Notes: generated from the sequence alone by a model not told the origin. 64,000 nt of DNA from Poseidonibacter parvus (GCF_001956695.1 NZ_CP019070.1:1302001-1366000); one strand, 5' to 3'. Positions 27,007-36,419 are shown, counted from the first letter of the stretch. A program made the numbers and translations.

Positions 27007-28014
27007 ATGATAGAATTTATAAAACAATTACCAAAAGCGGAGCTACATTTACATATTGAAGGCTCATTAGAACCTGAACTTATGTTCAAACTTTCAAGAA
27101 GAAACAATATTGAAATACCTTACAAAACAATTGATGATATTAAAAAAGCATATAACTTTACTTCTTTACAAAGCTTTTTAGATATTTATTACGCAGGTGC
27201 AAAAGTACTTATACATAAGCAAGATTTCTATGATTTAACTTGGGATTATGTTCTAAAATGTGTTGAGAATAATATTGTTCATACAGAAATATTTTTTGAT
27301 CCTCAAACACATACACATAGAGGAATTGAGTTTAAAACAATTATTGAAGGAATACAAGAAGCTTTAAATGATGCAAAAGAAAAGTTTGGAATCACATCTG
27401 CAATTATTATGTGTTTTTTAAGACACTTAGACCAAGAAGATGCTTTAAAAACTTTAAATCAAGCCTTAGAATATAAAAAATATATATTAGGAGTTGGGCT
27501 TGATTCTTCAGAACTAGGAAATCCTCCTTCAAAATTTGAAGAAGTATTTAAAAAAGCAAAAGAAAAAGGCTTTAAACTTGTAGCTCATGCAGGAGAAGAG
27601 GCTGATGTTTCATATATTTTTGAAGCACTTGATATTTTAAGTATCCAAAGAATTGATCATGGAGTACAATCTTATAAATCAGATGAATTAATGCAAAGAT
27701 TAAAAAAAGAGCAAATACCTTTAACTGTTTGTCCTAATTCAAATATTGAACTAAAAGTATTTGAAAATTATTCTCAACATAATATAAAAAAGCTTTTAGA
27801 TTATGATTTAAATGTTACAGTTAATTCTGATGACCCTTCCTATTTTAAAGGTTATTTAAATCAAAACTTTATTAATCTATATGAGAACTTAGACATTAGT
27901 GAAGAAGATATTATAAAGCTAATTAAAAACTCTTTTAATTCATCTTTTATATCTGAAAGCTTAAAAAAACAGTATATAAACAAACTAGAAGAAACAATAA
28001 AAAAACAAAAGTAA
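27007..28014 (+). CDS. Purine (adenine/adenosine) deaminase
   Basis: A 335-residue TIM-barrel amidohydrolase of the Add family. It shows the zinc motif PKAELHLHIEGS (residues 9-20), FFDPQTHTHRG near 97, the catalytic HAGEE near 196, DHGVQ near 218 and VNSDDPSYF near 276. VCPNSNIELKVF and the QHNIKKLLDY context resemble adenine deaminases of the Aah1/PA0148 subgroup more than adenosine deaminases. A TTG lies three bases before the ATG at 27007; the ATG gives the family-typical start. Confidence 0.85.
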   Translation: MIEFIKQLPKAELHLHIEGSLEPELMFKLSRRNNIEIPYKTIDDIKKAYNFTSLQSFLDIYYAGAKVLIHKQDFYDLTWDYVLKCVENNIVHTEIFFDPQTHTHRGIEFKTIIEGIQEALNDAKEKFGITSAIIMCFLRHLDQEDALKTLNQALEYKKYILGVGLDSSELGNPPSKFEEVFKKAKEKGFKLVAHAGEEADVSYIFEALDILSIQRIDHGVQSYKSDELMQRLKKEQIPLTVCPNSNIELKVFENYSQHNIKKLLDYDLNVTVNSDDPSYFKGYLNQNFINLYENLDISEEDIIKLIKNSFNSSFISESLKKQYINKLEETIKKQK

Positions 28015-28024
28015 AAGGAAATAT

Positions 28025-28474
28025 ATGGAAAATATTTTAAACTATATAGAAATAAATGAATTAATTTCGACATCAGGACAGCCAAGTGTTGAACAGTTTA
28101 AACAAATAGCAGACAATGATTTTGAAGTTGTAATAAATCTAGCTTTACATAATGCTTCAAATGCAATAGAAAATGAAGATAAAATAGTAACAGATTTAAA
28201 TATGGCATATTTTCATATTCCTGTAGATTTTGAAAATCCAAAAGCCTCAGATGTAAAACTATTTTTAAATACCTTACAAGCCTTAGGCTCAAACAAAGTT
28301 TGGGTTCATTGTGCTTTAAATTATCGTGTTAGTGCATTTATGTATATTTACCATAAATATGTTCTAAAAACTCCTTTTGATGATATTGATATTTCATTGT
28401 TTGAGCAGTGGTCACCAGATGTAACTTGGCAAGAAATTATAAAAATATCTTATGATGAAATAAAAAATGCTTAA
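28025..28474 (+). CDS. Protein tyrosine phosphatase-like protein with a C-x4-R site
   Basis: A 149-residue single-domain protein of the DUF442-like phosphatase fold. The region SGQPSVEQFKQIADNDFEVVINLAL is the typical start (STSGQPS), followed by FHIPVDFENPKASDV and the signature VWVHCALNYRVSAF near residue 95. The Cys and Arg are separated by four residues instead of the canonical five of PTPs. It is 10 bases after the deaminase gene, so co-transcribed. Activity on proteins is not shown by sequence. Confidence 0.78.
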   Translation: MENILNYIEINELISTSGQPSVEQFKQIADNDFEVVINLALHNASNAIENEDKIVTDLNMAYFHIPVDFENPKASDVKLFLNTLQALGSNKVWVHCALNYRVSAFMYIYHKYVLKTPFDDIDISLFEQWSPDVTWQEIIKISYDEIKNA

Positions 28475-28495
28475 AGCTAGTCTTATCTTAGCTTT
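28473..28495 (+). terminator. Weak hairpin after the phosphatase gene
   Basis: AAAGCTA/TAGCTTT, a 7-bp stem around a 9-base loop, overlaps the stop codon; a short T-run closes the right arm. Confidence 0.4.
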
Positions 28496-28534
28496 TGATA
28501 ATATAAAAGCAATAAAATTCAGGAATAAGATAAT

Positions 28535-29641
28535 TTGAAAATAGAAACAAAAACGCAAGAATTTAATCAACCTTTACATTTAGAAAGTGGACGAATCTTA
28601 GAAAAATATCAAATAAGATACGAAACTTACGGAGAATTAAATGAAGATAAATCAAATGTAATTGTAATTTGTCATGCACTAGCAGGTTCACATCATGCAG
28701 CTGGAAGGTATGGAGATGAAGCGAAACCGGGTTGGTGGGATAAATTTATTGGTGATGGAAAAGTAATTGATACACAAAAATACTTTGTAATTTGTTCAAA
28801 TAATCTTGGAAGTACTTTTGGTTCTACTAATGCATTAAGTATTGACCCTTCGACTAAAAAAGAGTACAGATTAAAATTCCCAATTTTAACAATTTCTGAT
28901 ATTGTAAAGGCACAAATGAATTTGTATGAAAAATTAGGTATCAAAAAAGCTGTTGCAGTTATTGGTGGTTCTATGGGTGGAATGCAAGCACTTTGTTATT
29001 CTATTGAATATCCAGAGTTTACAGATACTGTAATTGCTCTTGCAACAACAGCATATACAAGACCTTGGGCAATTGCAATTAATAAAATTGCAATAGAAGC
29101 AATAAGACATGACCCAGCTTTCAAAAATGGTCTTTATGAAAAAGAAGATTTAGAAGCACGAGGTTTACCAGGCTTGGCAATTGGAAGAATGGCAGGATTA
29201 ATTGCATATTTATCTCCAACTTTATTCAATAATAAATTTGGAAGAGAATACAGCAGAACTGATGGTTTATATGAATTATTTGGAAGCTTTGAAGTTGAGA
29301 GATACTTAGAATACAATGCATATAGCTTCCCAAAAATATTTGATCCTCTATCATATCTTTATATATGTAAAACAATGAATATTTTTGATGCAGGAAGAAA
29401 TAAAGATAAATTAGAAGACTCATTTGATAAGTTAAAATGTAACTTACATTTAATTGCATTTAAAGATGATATGCTATTTTTTCCAGAAGAAATGGAAGAA
29501 ATAAGAGATATTATGATTAAACTTGGACGTGAAGAGCAAGTAACTTATAAATTAATTGATAGTAAATCAGGTCATGATTCATTTTTAGTTGAAGTTGATA
29601 AATTTGAACAACACGTAAAAAATATATTAGAAGGAAAATAA
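28535..29641 (+). CDS. metX: Homoserine O-acetyltransferase
   Basis: A 368-residue alpha/beta-hydrolase-fold acyltransferase making O-acetylhomoserine for methionine synthesis. Nucleophile Ser is in GGSMGGMQALCY near residue 148; the Asp is in AFKDDMLFFP near 309 and His in SGHDSFLVE near 349. CHALAGSHHAAG near 49 and DPSTKKEYRL fit the family. The start is TTG with AGGAATAA upstream. The stop and the xseB ATG share one base, a classic coupled pair in this phylum. Confidence 0.95.
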   Translation: MKIETKTQEFNQPLHLESGRILEKYQIRYETYGELNEDKSNVIVICHALAGSHHAAGRYGDEAKPGWWDKFIGDGKVIDTQKYFVICSNNLGSTFGSTNALSIDPSTKKEYRLKFPILTISDIVKAQMNLYEKLGIKKAVAVIGGSMGGMQALCYSIEYPEFTDTVIALATTAYTRPWAIAINKIAIEAIRHDPAFKNGLYEKEDLEARGLPGLAIGRMAGLIAYLSPTLFNNKFGREYSRTDGLYELFGSFEVERYLEYNAYSFPKIFDPLSYLYICKTMNIFDAGRNKDKLEDSFDKLKCNLHLIAFKDDMLFFPEEMEEIRDIMIKLGREEQVTYKLIDSKSGHDSFLVEVDKFEQHVKNILEGK

Positions 29642-29838
29642 TGAGTAAAGAAAACGAAAAATTAATTTTTGAAGATAAAATATTAGAAGCAAAACAGCTT
29701 TTAGAAAAACTGTCAAATCCTCAAATAACATTAAGTGATTCAATTGAAGTTTATAAAAACGGAATCAAAGAATTAGAAGAAGCACAAAAACTTCTAGATG
29801 AAGCAAAACTAATTTTTACAGTACAAGAAAAGAACTAA
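29641..29838 (+). CDS. xseB: Exodeoxyribonuclease VII small subunit
   Basis: A 65-residue helical protein, FEDKILEAKQLLEKLSNPQ then LSDSIEVYKNGIKELEEAQKLLDEA, the two helices of the XseB pattern. It pairs with XseA to degrade single-stranded DNA; xseA is not in the window. It overlaps metX by one base (TAATG). The reading frame stays open after its stop for 39 more codons, which is discussed with the following region. Confidence 0.9.
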   Translation: MSKENEKLIFEDKILEAKQLLEKLSNPQITLSDSIEVYKNGIKELEEAQKLLDEAKLIFTVQEKN

Positions 29839-29927
29839 ACAAAAGGTAAAGACGTAATAACTCTATCAAAAGAAATAATCAAAATATTAGAAGAAGATTT
29901 TACTTCAATAACTTTAGAAAAAGTAAC

Positions 29928-29946
29928 TGTTCGGAATTTCCGAACA
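29928..29946. promoter_or_regulatory. 19-bp perfect palindrome, possible operator
   Basis: TGTTCGGAATTTCCGAACA: two perfect 9-base arms around one base. It is unusually GC-rich for this DNA and sits about 190 bases before the ThiF-like gene. It has the size of a dimer-binding operator; the regulator is unknown. Confidence 0.4.
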
Positions 29947-30001
29947 ACTCAAAAGTAATAATATGATTGTTTTAAATTGTATATATCTGTAGTTATAGTT
30001 G

Positions 30002-30041
30002 AAAACATAATGTAATTACAAATATATAGGAATTATGTTTT
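30002..30041. terminator. Hairpin that may end metX-xseB
   Basis: AAAACATAAT/ATTATGTTTT, a perfect 10-bp stem with a 20-base loop that itself starts with a small palindrome. T residues follow. It could also be an operator. Confidence 0.35.
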
Positions 30042-30138
30042 TAATATGAAAAAGGTCAAAAAACTTTAAAGTAAATCTGCTATTATTATAAAAATATATA
30101 ATAAAAATAAACTATACTTATTTACTAAGGAATAAAAT

Positions 30139-30819
30139 ATGAGTGAAATACATGAATTTTTTAATAGACAAATAAAGCTTTGGGGCGAAGAAACACAAGA
30201 CTCACTTCAAGATAAAAAAGTAGCAATTATAGGAAGTGGTGGGCTTGGATGTTCACTTGCTATTGCACTTGGAGCTTCTGGAATAGGGGAGTTTGCACTT
30301 GTAGATTTTGATGATGTAGGTGTTCATAATATTCATAGACAAATTGGTTTTAAAGTTGGTGACGATGGAAAGTATAAAGCTGAAGTTTTAAAAGAACTTG
30401 TTGAATCAAGATGTCCATATACAAAAGCTACAGCTTATGTTGAAGGTTTTGAAGATTTTGCAAAGAGAGGTTTGAAGTTTGATTTAGTAATTGATGCAAC
30501 GGATAATCTTCCAACAAGAGCAGCTATAAATGAATATTGTATGAAAAACAAACAGCCGTGGATTTATGGTTCAGTAGAAGAGTTCCATGGTCAAGTTTGT
30601 TTCTTTGAAAATGCTTCTTATGAAGCAGTTTTTCAAATAAGTGATAGAAAACCAAATGGAATTGCTTGTCCAATTGTAATGCATATTGCATCACTTCAAG
30701 CAAATCTTGCAATTAGACATTTAACAGGACTTCCTATAAAAAAAGATATTTTATATTATCTTTCATTTGATAGTGAAGGTGTGCTTGACACAAAAAGATT
30801 TAATCTACCAAAATCTTAA
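30139..30819 (+). CDS. ThiF/MoeB/HesA-family protein, short form
   Basis: A 226-residue E1-like adenylyltransferase. It shows FNRQIKLWGEETQ (adenylating Arg region), the nucleotide motif IIGSGGLGCSLAIALGASG near residue 31, LVDFDDVGVHNIHRQ near 53 and DATDN near 119. The usual zinc-binding Cys-x2-Cys pairs of ThiF/MoeB are missing; only a lone Cys in GIACPIVM remains near the expected place. No thiS, moaD or thiG lies nearby. Role in thiamine or another sulfur-transfer path is uncertain. Confidence 0.8.
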   Translation: MSEIHEFFNRQIKLWGEETQDSLQDKKVAIIGSGGLGCSLAIALGASGIGEFALVDFDDVGVHNIHRQIGFKVGDDGKYKAEVLKELVESRCPYTKATAYVEGFEDFAKRGLKFDLVIDATDNLPTRAAINEYCMKNKQPWIYGSVEEFHGQVCFFENASYEAVFQISDRKPNGIACPIVMHIASLQANLAIRHLTGLPIKKDILYYLSFDSEGVLDTKRFNLPKS

Positions 30820-30822
30820 TAT

Positions 30823-30848
30823 AAAAAGCATCTTTTTTGATGCTTTTT
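30823..30848 (+). terminator. Rho-independent terminator after the ThiF-like gene
   Basis: A perfect 10-bp stem AAAAAGCATC/GATGCTTTTT, 6-base T loop, with the T-run inside and after the right arm. Confidence 0.85.
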
Positions 30849-30921
30849 TACTTACAAAATAATTTGTATAATAATTATACTTTTTAATTTTCACATAACC
30901 GAATTTTAAGCACTTTAAAGA

Positions 30922-30927
30922 TATAAT
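30922..30927 (+). promoter_or_regulatory. carB promoter -10
   Basis: A perfect TATAAT about 36 bases before the carB start, with no recognisable -35. Confidence 0.6.
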
Positions 30928-30962
30928 CTCCAAATTTATAAAAATATATGTGGGGAATTTTT

Positions 30963-33900
30963 ATGCCAAAAAGAGAAGATATAAAATCGATATTACTTAT
31001 TGGGTCTGGACCAATTGTTATTGGTCAAGCATGTGAGTTTGATTACTCAGGTACTCAAGCTACTAAAACACTAAAAGAATTAGGTTATAGAGTTGTTTTA
31101 ATTAATTCAAATCCAGCTACTATTATGACTGATCCAGAATTTGCTGACAAAACTTATATAGAACCAATCACTGAAGATATGGTTGCAAAAATTATCAAAA
31201 AAGAAAATATTGATGCAATACTTCCTACTATGGGTGGGCAAACTGCACTTAATGTTGCTACATCTATGTATGATAAAGGTATGTTAGAAGGAGTTCAATT
31301 CCTTGGAGCTCATCCTGATGCAATTAAAAAAGGTGAAGATAGACAACTTTTTAATGAGGCAATGATTAAAATTGGTATGGATTTACCAAAAAGTGCAAAT
31401 GCTTATACTGTTGAAGAAGCAATGATCGAAGCTAAAAAAATCGGTTTTCCAGTTATTTCAAGAGCATCATTTACACTAGCTGGTGGTGGTTCTGGTGTTG
31501 CTTATAATATGGAAGAGTTTAAAGCCTTAGCTGAAGCTGGAATTGATGCTTCTCCTATTAATGAAATTGAAATCATGGAATCAATGCTAGGTTGGAAAGA
31601 ATATGAAATGGAAGTTATCAGAGATACTAAAGATAACTGTATTATTGTATGTTCTATTGAAAATTTAGACCCTATGGGTGTTCATACAGGTGATTCAACT
31701 ACAATTGCTCCTGCACTTACACTTACTGATAAAGAATACCAAGATATGAGAAATGCATCTTTTGCAATTTTAAGAGAAATTGGTGTTGATACTGGTGGTT
31801 CAAATGTTCAGTTCTCAATTTGTCCAAATACAGGAAGAATGATTGTAATTGAAATGAACCCAAGAGTTTCAAGATCTTCTGCACTTGCATCAAAAGCAAC
31901 TGGTTACCCAATTGCAAAAGTTGCAACACTTTTAGCTGTTGGATTTACACTAGATGAAATTGAAAATGATATTACAGGTACAACTGCATCATTTGAACCT
32001 GTAATTGATTATATTGTTACAAAAATCCCACGATTTACTTTTGAAAAATTCCCTAAAGCTGATTCTACTTTAACAACTGGTATGAAATCTGTTGGTGAAG
32101 TTATGTCAATGGGAAGAACTTTTAATGAATCTATTCAAAAAGCACTTTGTTCTTTAGAAACTGGTCTTACTGGTTTTGATGTAATTTCTACTGATTTAGA
32201 ATTAATCAAAAAAGAAATTAGACGTCCAAACTGTGATAGATTACAGTATTTAATGGATGGTATGAGACAAGGTTTAACAAATGATGAAATCTTTGATTTA
32301 TGTAAAGTTGATCCATGGTTCTTAACTAAATTTAGAGAAATGTATAATATTGAAAAATCAATGGATGCATCTATTTTAGAAAATGAAGAAGCTTTAAGAA
32401 ATGCAAAAACAAATGGTTTCTCAGACACAATGATTGCAAAACTTATTTCTAAAACAGAAGAAGATGTATACCAAGCAAGAAAAGCTTTAGATATAAACTT
32501 TGAATACAACGAAGTTGATACTTGTGCTGCTGAGTTTAAAGCATTAACTCCATATCTTTACTCTACAACTAATATTACAAAATTACCAAAAGTTGAAAAA
32601 CCAGAATCGTCTGATAAAAAAGTTATGATTATTGGTGGAGGACCAAATAGAATTGGTCAAGGTATTGAGTTTGATTATTGTTGTGTACATGCATCATTTG
32701 CGTTAAATGAAATGGGTATTAAAACTATTATGTATAACTGTAATCCTGAAACTGTTTCTACAGATTACGATACATCAGATATTTTATACTTCGAACCAAT
32801 TGATTTTGAACATGTTCGATCAGTAATTGAAACGGAAAACCCAGATGGTGTTATTGTTCATTTTGGTGGACAAACTCCATTAAAATTAGCAAATGCTTTA
32901 ACAGATATTGGTGCTAAAATTATTGGTACTACAGCTGAAGTTATTGATTTAGCAGAAGATAGAAAAAAATTCTCTAAATTTGTTGATCAAGTTGGATTAT
33001 TACAACCAGAAAATGGAACAGCAGTTGAAGTTACAGAAGCAATTGAAATTGCAGAAAAAATTGGATATCCAGTATTAGTTCGACCTTCATTTGTACTTGG
33101 TGGAAGAGGAATGAGAATTGTTTACTCAACTACAGAATTAAAGCAATATATGGACGCAGCTGTTTCTGTATCAAATGATGCACCAGTTTTAATTGATAAA
33201 TTCTTAGATAGAGCAATTGAGCTTGACGTTGATTGTATTTGTGATGGAAAAGAAGTTTATATTGGTGGAATTATGCAACATATTGAAGAAGCAGGAGTTC
33301 ACTCAGGTGATTCAGCTTGTTCTTTACCTCCAATTTCTATTTCAGATGAATTAATCAAAGAATTAGAAGAAAAAACAAAAGCAATGGCATTAGGACTTGG
33401 TGTTGTTGGTTTAATGAATACACAATACGCAATTCACAAAGGTCAAATTTATTTAATTGAAGTAAATCCAAGAGCTTCTAGAACAGTTCCATTTGTATCA
33501 AAAGCAACAGGAATGCCACTTGCAAAAGTTGCAACTAGAGTTATGTGGGGTGAGAGCTTAAGAAATGCACTTGATACTTATAATTCTGATTTAATCTGGG
33601 AAGATAATGGTGTATTAAAACCAATTTTAAAAGATCATGTTGCTGTTAAAGAAGCAGTATTTCCATTTAATAAATTAAGTGGTTCAGATATGATTTTAAC
33701 ACCTGAAATGAAATCAACTGGTGAAGTTATGGGTATTTCTGATAGCTTTGGTGAGTCTTATGCAAAAGCGCAAAGTGCTGCTAAAAATGATTTACCAACA
33801 TCAGGAAAAGTATTTATCTCTTTATGTGATTTAGATAAAGAGTTCGCACCAAAAATTGCTTCTGGTTTAGTAGATCAAGGTTTTACAGTTGTTGCAACTG

Positions 33901-34205
33901 GTGGAACACATAAAGCTATTAGTGATGCTGGAATTACTTGTGAAAAAGTACTTAAAATTTCTGAAGGTAGACCTAATATTACAGATTCTATTACAAATGG
34001 TGAAATTGCATTAGCATTTAATACATCAGATGGAAAAGAATCATCAAAAGATGATGGTAAAAATATTAGACGAGCTGTATTAAAAGAAAATGTACCTTAT
34101 GTTACAACAGCTGCTGCTGCACTTGCTTGTGTTGAAGCTATGTCTGTATTAAACAAAAAAGATGGATTAGGTGTTAAATCAATCCAAGAGTTTCTTAACG
34201 ACTAA
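30963..34205 (+). CDS. carB: Carbamoyl-phosphate synthase large subunit
   Basis: A 1080-residue enzyme forming carbamoyl phosphate for pyrimidines and arginine. It has two homologous ATP-grasp halves: the first begins with [22 protein letters not shown], the second near residue 555 with [20 protein letters not shown]. Both have ATP-grasp signatures ([60 protein letters not shown]). The C-terminal MGS-like domain starts at about 945. An ATG five codons upstream lies within the ribosome site GGGGAA, so the ATG at 30963 is used. carA is not in the window. Confidence 0.97.
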   Translation: MPKREDIKSILLIGSGPIVIGQACEFDYSGTQATKTLKELGYRVVLINSNPATIMTDPEFADKTYIEPITEDMVAKIIKKENIDAILPTMGGQTALNVATSMYDKGMLEGVQFLGAHPDAIKKGEDRQLFNEAMIKIGMDLPKSANAYTVEEAMIEAKKIGFPVISRASFTLAGGGSGVAYNMEEFKALAEAGIDASPINEIEIMESMLGWKEYEMEVIRDTKDNCIIVCSIENLDPMGVHTGDSTTIAPALTLTDKEYQDMRNASFAILREIGVDTGGSNVQFSICPNTGRMIVIEMNPRVSRSSALASKATGYPIAKVATLLAVGFTLDEIENDITGTTASFEPVIDYIVTKIPRFTFEKFPKADSTLTTGMKSVGEVMSMGRTFNESIQKALCSLETGLTGFDVISTDLELIKKEIRRPNCDRLQYLMDGMRQGLTNDEIFDLCKVDPWFLTKFREMYNIEKSMDASILENEEALRNAKTNGFSDTMIAKLISKTEEDVYQARKALDINFEYNEVDTCAAEFKALTPYLYSTTNITKLPKVEKPESSDKKVMIIGGGPNRIGQGIEFDYCCVHASFALNEMGIKTIMYNCNPETVSTDYDTSDILYFEPIDFEHVRSVIETENPDGVIVHFGGQTPLKLANALTDIGAKIIGTTAEVIDLAEDRKKFSKFVDQVGLLQPENGTAVEVTEAIEIAEKIGYPVLVRPSFVLGGRGMRIVYSTTELKQYMDAAVSVSNDAPVLIDKFLDRAIELDVDCICDGKEVYIGGIMQHIEEAGVHSGDSACSLPPISISDELIKELEEKTKAMALGLGVVGLMNTQYAIHKGQIYLIEVNPRASRTVPFVSKATGMPLAKVATRVMWGESLRNALDTYNSDLIWEDNGVLKPILKDHVAVKEAVFPFNKLSGSDMILTPEMKSTGEVMGISDSFGESYAKAQSAAKNDLPTSGKVFISLCDLDKEFAPKIASGLVDQGFTVVATGGTHKAISDAGITCEKVLKISEGRPNITDSITNGEIALAFNTSDGKESSKDDGKNIRRAVLKENVPYVTTAAAALACVEAMSVLNKKDGLGVKSIQEFLND

Positions 34206-34225
34206 TATTATAAAGATAAACTAAT

Positions 34226-34669
34226 ATGGATTCATCACTAGTTTATCTAGTTCAAACTGATACAACTGTTGGCTTCTCATCTTCAAACCATGAAAAGCTT
34301 TCAGATGTAAAGCAAAGACCAAGAAGTAAAAAAATACTTCATACGGTTGACTCTTTTAAAACTCTACAAAAACATACACGAATTCCTAAAAAATATAGAA
34401 AAGAAGTACGACGAGCATCTTTAACTACATATATTTACCCAAATCAAAAATCTTTTAGAGTAATAAATAAAAACAGTTCTTTTTATGAGTTTATACATAA
34501 GTTTGGTATTCTTTATTCCACTTCTGCAAATAAAACTGGTAAAAATTTTGAATATAACTTCGCAAAAGAACATTCTGATATAATAATAGAAGACAAAAAT
34601 AATTTTTTTGAGTCCTCCGCTTCAAAAATTATTAAAATAACTAAGAGTACTAAATATACTATTAGATAG
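34226..34669 (+). CDS. Short Sua5/YciO/YrdC/YwlC-family protein
   Basis: A 147-residue protein containing the core of the YrdC fold: YLVQTDTTVGF near the start, KQRPRSKKILH near residue 28 and LYSTSANKTGKNF near 95, the three usual substrate-binding segments. YrdC proteins form threonylcarbamoyl-AMP for the tRNA t6A modification. It is some 50 residues shorter than TsaC, with the middle and end cut down, so whether it is the active TsaC of this organism or a shortened relative is open. Starts 20 bases after carB. Confidence 0.78.
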   Translation: MDSSLVYLVQTDTTVGFSSSNHEKLSDVKQRPRSKKILHTVDSFKTLQKHTRIPKKYRKEVRRASLTTYIYPNQKSFRVINKNSSFYEFIHKFGILYSTSANKTGKNFEYNFAKEHSDIIIEDKNNFFESSASKIIKITKSTKYTIR

Positions 34670-34795
34670 TATATTTAAAAATTAATTTCTAGTTATTTTG
34701 TACTAGTATATCTCCTTATGTATTTTTATAGATAAGAAATAATTAAGTATTTAAAGAATATGATAAAGAATATACTTAAATAAGGAAGGTTAATA

Positions 34796-36070
34796 ATGTT
34801 TTTGTACAGAGAAAAAGAAATTAGTCTTTTAAAAGAAGACTTTAATAAACCTCGGTCTAGTATGAATTTCATTTTTGGAAGAAGAAGAGTTGGAAAAACT
34901 TCTTTAATAAATGAATATGTAAGAAATAAACAGACATTACACTTAGTTTGCTTTGAAACTATGAGTTCTTTATTAATAAAAGAGTTTCAAAAAAATATTA
35001 ATACTTTTTTTAATATTGATGAAACGATTAATACTAAAACTTTTGAAGAATTATTTGCTTACTTATCAGAAATGAAAATTGATTCAAAAACAATTATTGT
35101 TTTTGAAAATATTCAAGAGCTTATAAAAATAGATAAAGATTTTTTGATTAATTTAAATAATTATTGGAATAAATATCTTAGTAAAATGAATATTCAACTA
35201 ATAATTACTTCTTCACTTTTACCAAATGATTTTGATAATTTACTAATTTCAAAAAAAGTAGATAATAAAATTAAACTAAAATCATTAAGCTTTAATGTAA
35301 TAAAAGAATATTTTCCAAACTTAGATAAAAATGAAACAATGTACTTATTTACAGCATTTGGAACTAACCCTGAATACCTTAAGTTATACGATGTCAAGAA
35401 AGATTTTATTTCAAATATTAAAAATACCTGTTTAAGTTTTGATGCATCATTATATAATGAAGGTATGAATATTATCAAGAAAGATTTAGGTGAAGCAGCT
35501 ACGTATTGTTCAATATTATATGCTATTTCAATAGGTAATAATAAAATTGGTGACATAGCTGATTGTTTAAACCTGAAATCTTCATATCTTACAAGATATA
35601 TGCAAAAACTTTTAGATTTGATGTTAATAAACAAAGTAGTACCTTTAACTCAAACAGCAAATAAAAGTAAATTTGGAAGATATGAAATTGAAGATAATTT
35701 CTTAAAGTTTTGGTTTTGTTATGTGTATACTAATATAAATAGTATCAATTCAAACAATATAAATAATGTAATTAGTTATATAGAACAAGACTTTTCTAAA
35801 AGACTTGTATCCTCTGCATATAAAAAATATTTTTATGAATTATTGGAAGATGAAAATTCACAATTTTTTAATTATGAACCTATAAAAATTGGTTCTTGGT
35901 GGAATAATAAAGATATTGAATTTGATTTTGTAGCTTATGATTCAAAAACTATCACTTTTATTGATTGTAAATGGGATAAAAACGAAGGCATTGAAAATGA
36001 TTATAAAAAGCTAGAAATCAAAGCTCAAGAATTTGATACACAATTAGAAAGAAAATATGAAATATTCTAA
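34796..36070 (+). CDS. AAA ATPase with DUF234 nuclease-like C-terminus
   Basis: A 424-residue protein of the 'archaeal ATPase' STAND-like class. Walker A is FGRRRVGKTSLINEY near residue 27, a Walker B-like strand is KTIIVFENIQEL near 100, and a winged helix lies at about 225-280 (NKIGDIADCLNLKSSYLTRYMQKL). The C-terminus (about 290-424) carries YEIEDNFLKFWF, then IGSWWNNKDIEFDFVAY and ITFIDCKW, a DUF234 region that resembles the D-x-n-E-x-K site of PD-(D/E)XK nucleases (FDF and DCK). It stands alone between a YrdC-like gene and tRNA-Glu. Function unknown; defence or chromosome-related roles are conjecture. Confidence 0.8.
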   Translation: MFLYREKEISLLKEDFNKPRSSMNFIFGRRRVGKTSLINEYVRNKQTLHLVCFETMSSLLIKEFQKNINTFFNIDETINTKTFEELFAYLSEMKIDSKTIIVFENIQELIKIDKDFLINLNNYWNKYLSKMNIQLIITSSLLPNDFDNLLISKKVDNKIKLKSLSFNVIKEYFPNLDKNETMYLFTAFGTNPEYLKLYDVKKDFISNIKNTCLSFDASLYNEGMNIIKKDLGEAATYCSILYAISIGNNKIGDIADCLNLKSSYLTRYMQKLLDLMLINKVVPLTQTANKSKFGRYEIEDNFLKFWFCYVYTNINSINSNNINNVISYIEQDFSKRLVSSAYKKYFYELLEDENSQFFNYEPIKIGSWWNNKDIEFDFVAYDSKTITFIDCKWDKNEGIENDYKKLEIKAQEFDTQLERKYEIF

Positions 36071-36150
36071 AATCTATTAATATGAAACTATAATTTCATA
36101 TTTAATAGTATATTTCTAACTTTTTAAGCAACTATAAACAAAAAGTAAAT

Positions 36151-36156
36151 TATAAT
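36151..36156 (+). promoter_or_regulatory. tRNA-Glu promoter -10
   Basis: A perfect TATAAT 14 bases before the mature tRNA 5' end. Confidence 0.6.
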
Positions 36157-36170
36157 CTCTCTCTTAAAAT

Positions 36171-36246
36171 GACCCTGTCGTCTAGCGGCCAAGGACCTTA
36201 GGATTTCCTCCTAATGACGAAAGTTCGAATCTTTCTGGGGTCGCCA
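36171..36246 (+). tRNA. tRNA-Glu (TTC)
   Basis: A 76-base cloverleaf. The acceptor stem pairs GACCCTG with TGGGGTC (two G-T pairs) and CCA is encoded. The anticodon stem TTAGG/CCTAA encloses loop ATTTCCT, so the anticodon is TTC (Glu). The T arm GAAAG-TTCGAAT-CTTTC is canonical and the D arm contains TAGCGGCCAAGGA. It is single, flanked by about 100 bases upstream and 173 bases downstream in which I see no gene. Confidence 0.95.
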
Positions 36247-36419
36247 CTGTACAATACTTCAAATAATGATAAACAATTAATGGAATGTAATGTGCTTTAC
36301 AAGTTTATTGAAAACACTCAATTCAAAAAAGAAAAGAAAATAAACATCTACTCAATATTTTTTTAGTATTTTTTTGCTATTATCTAGTAACTTATACTAA
36401 ATAATACGGATATACTAAA

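Larger units (their letters stand above)
29839..30138 (+). other. 300-base gene-less stretch with a relic ORF
   Basis: From 29839 to 29955 the xseB frame continues open for 39 codons beyond the stop, with no start codon of its own; the peptide contains SKEIIKILEEDFTSITLEKV and is not recognisable. It is best seen as a fossil gene fragment. The rest holds the palindrome at 29928-29946, a hairpin at 30002-30041, and AT-rich promoter-like sequence (TATAAT at 30097-30102) before the ThiF-like gene. Confidence 0.45.

Noticed and set aside
29985-29997. ATCTGTAGTTATA shared with a site near 62968
   Set aside because: A 13-base match is expected by chance many times in 64 kb of AT-rich DNA, and the flanks do not match.
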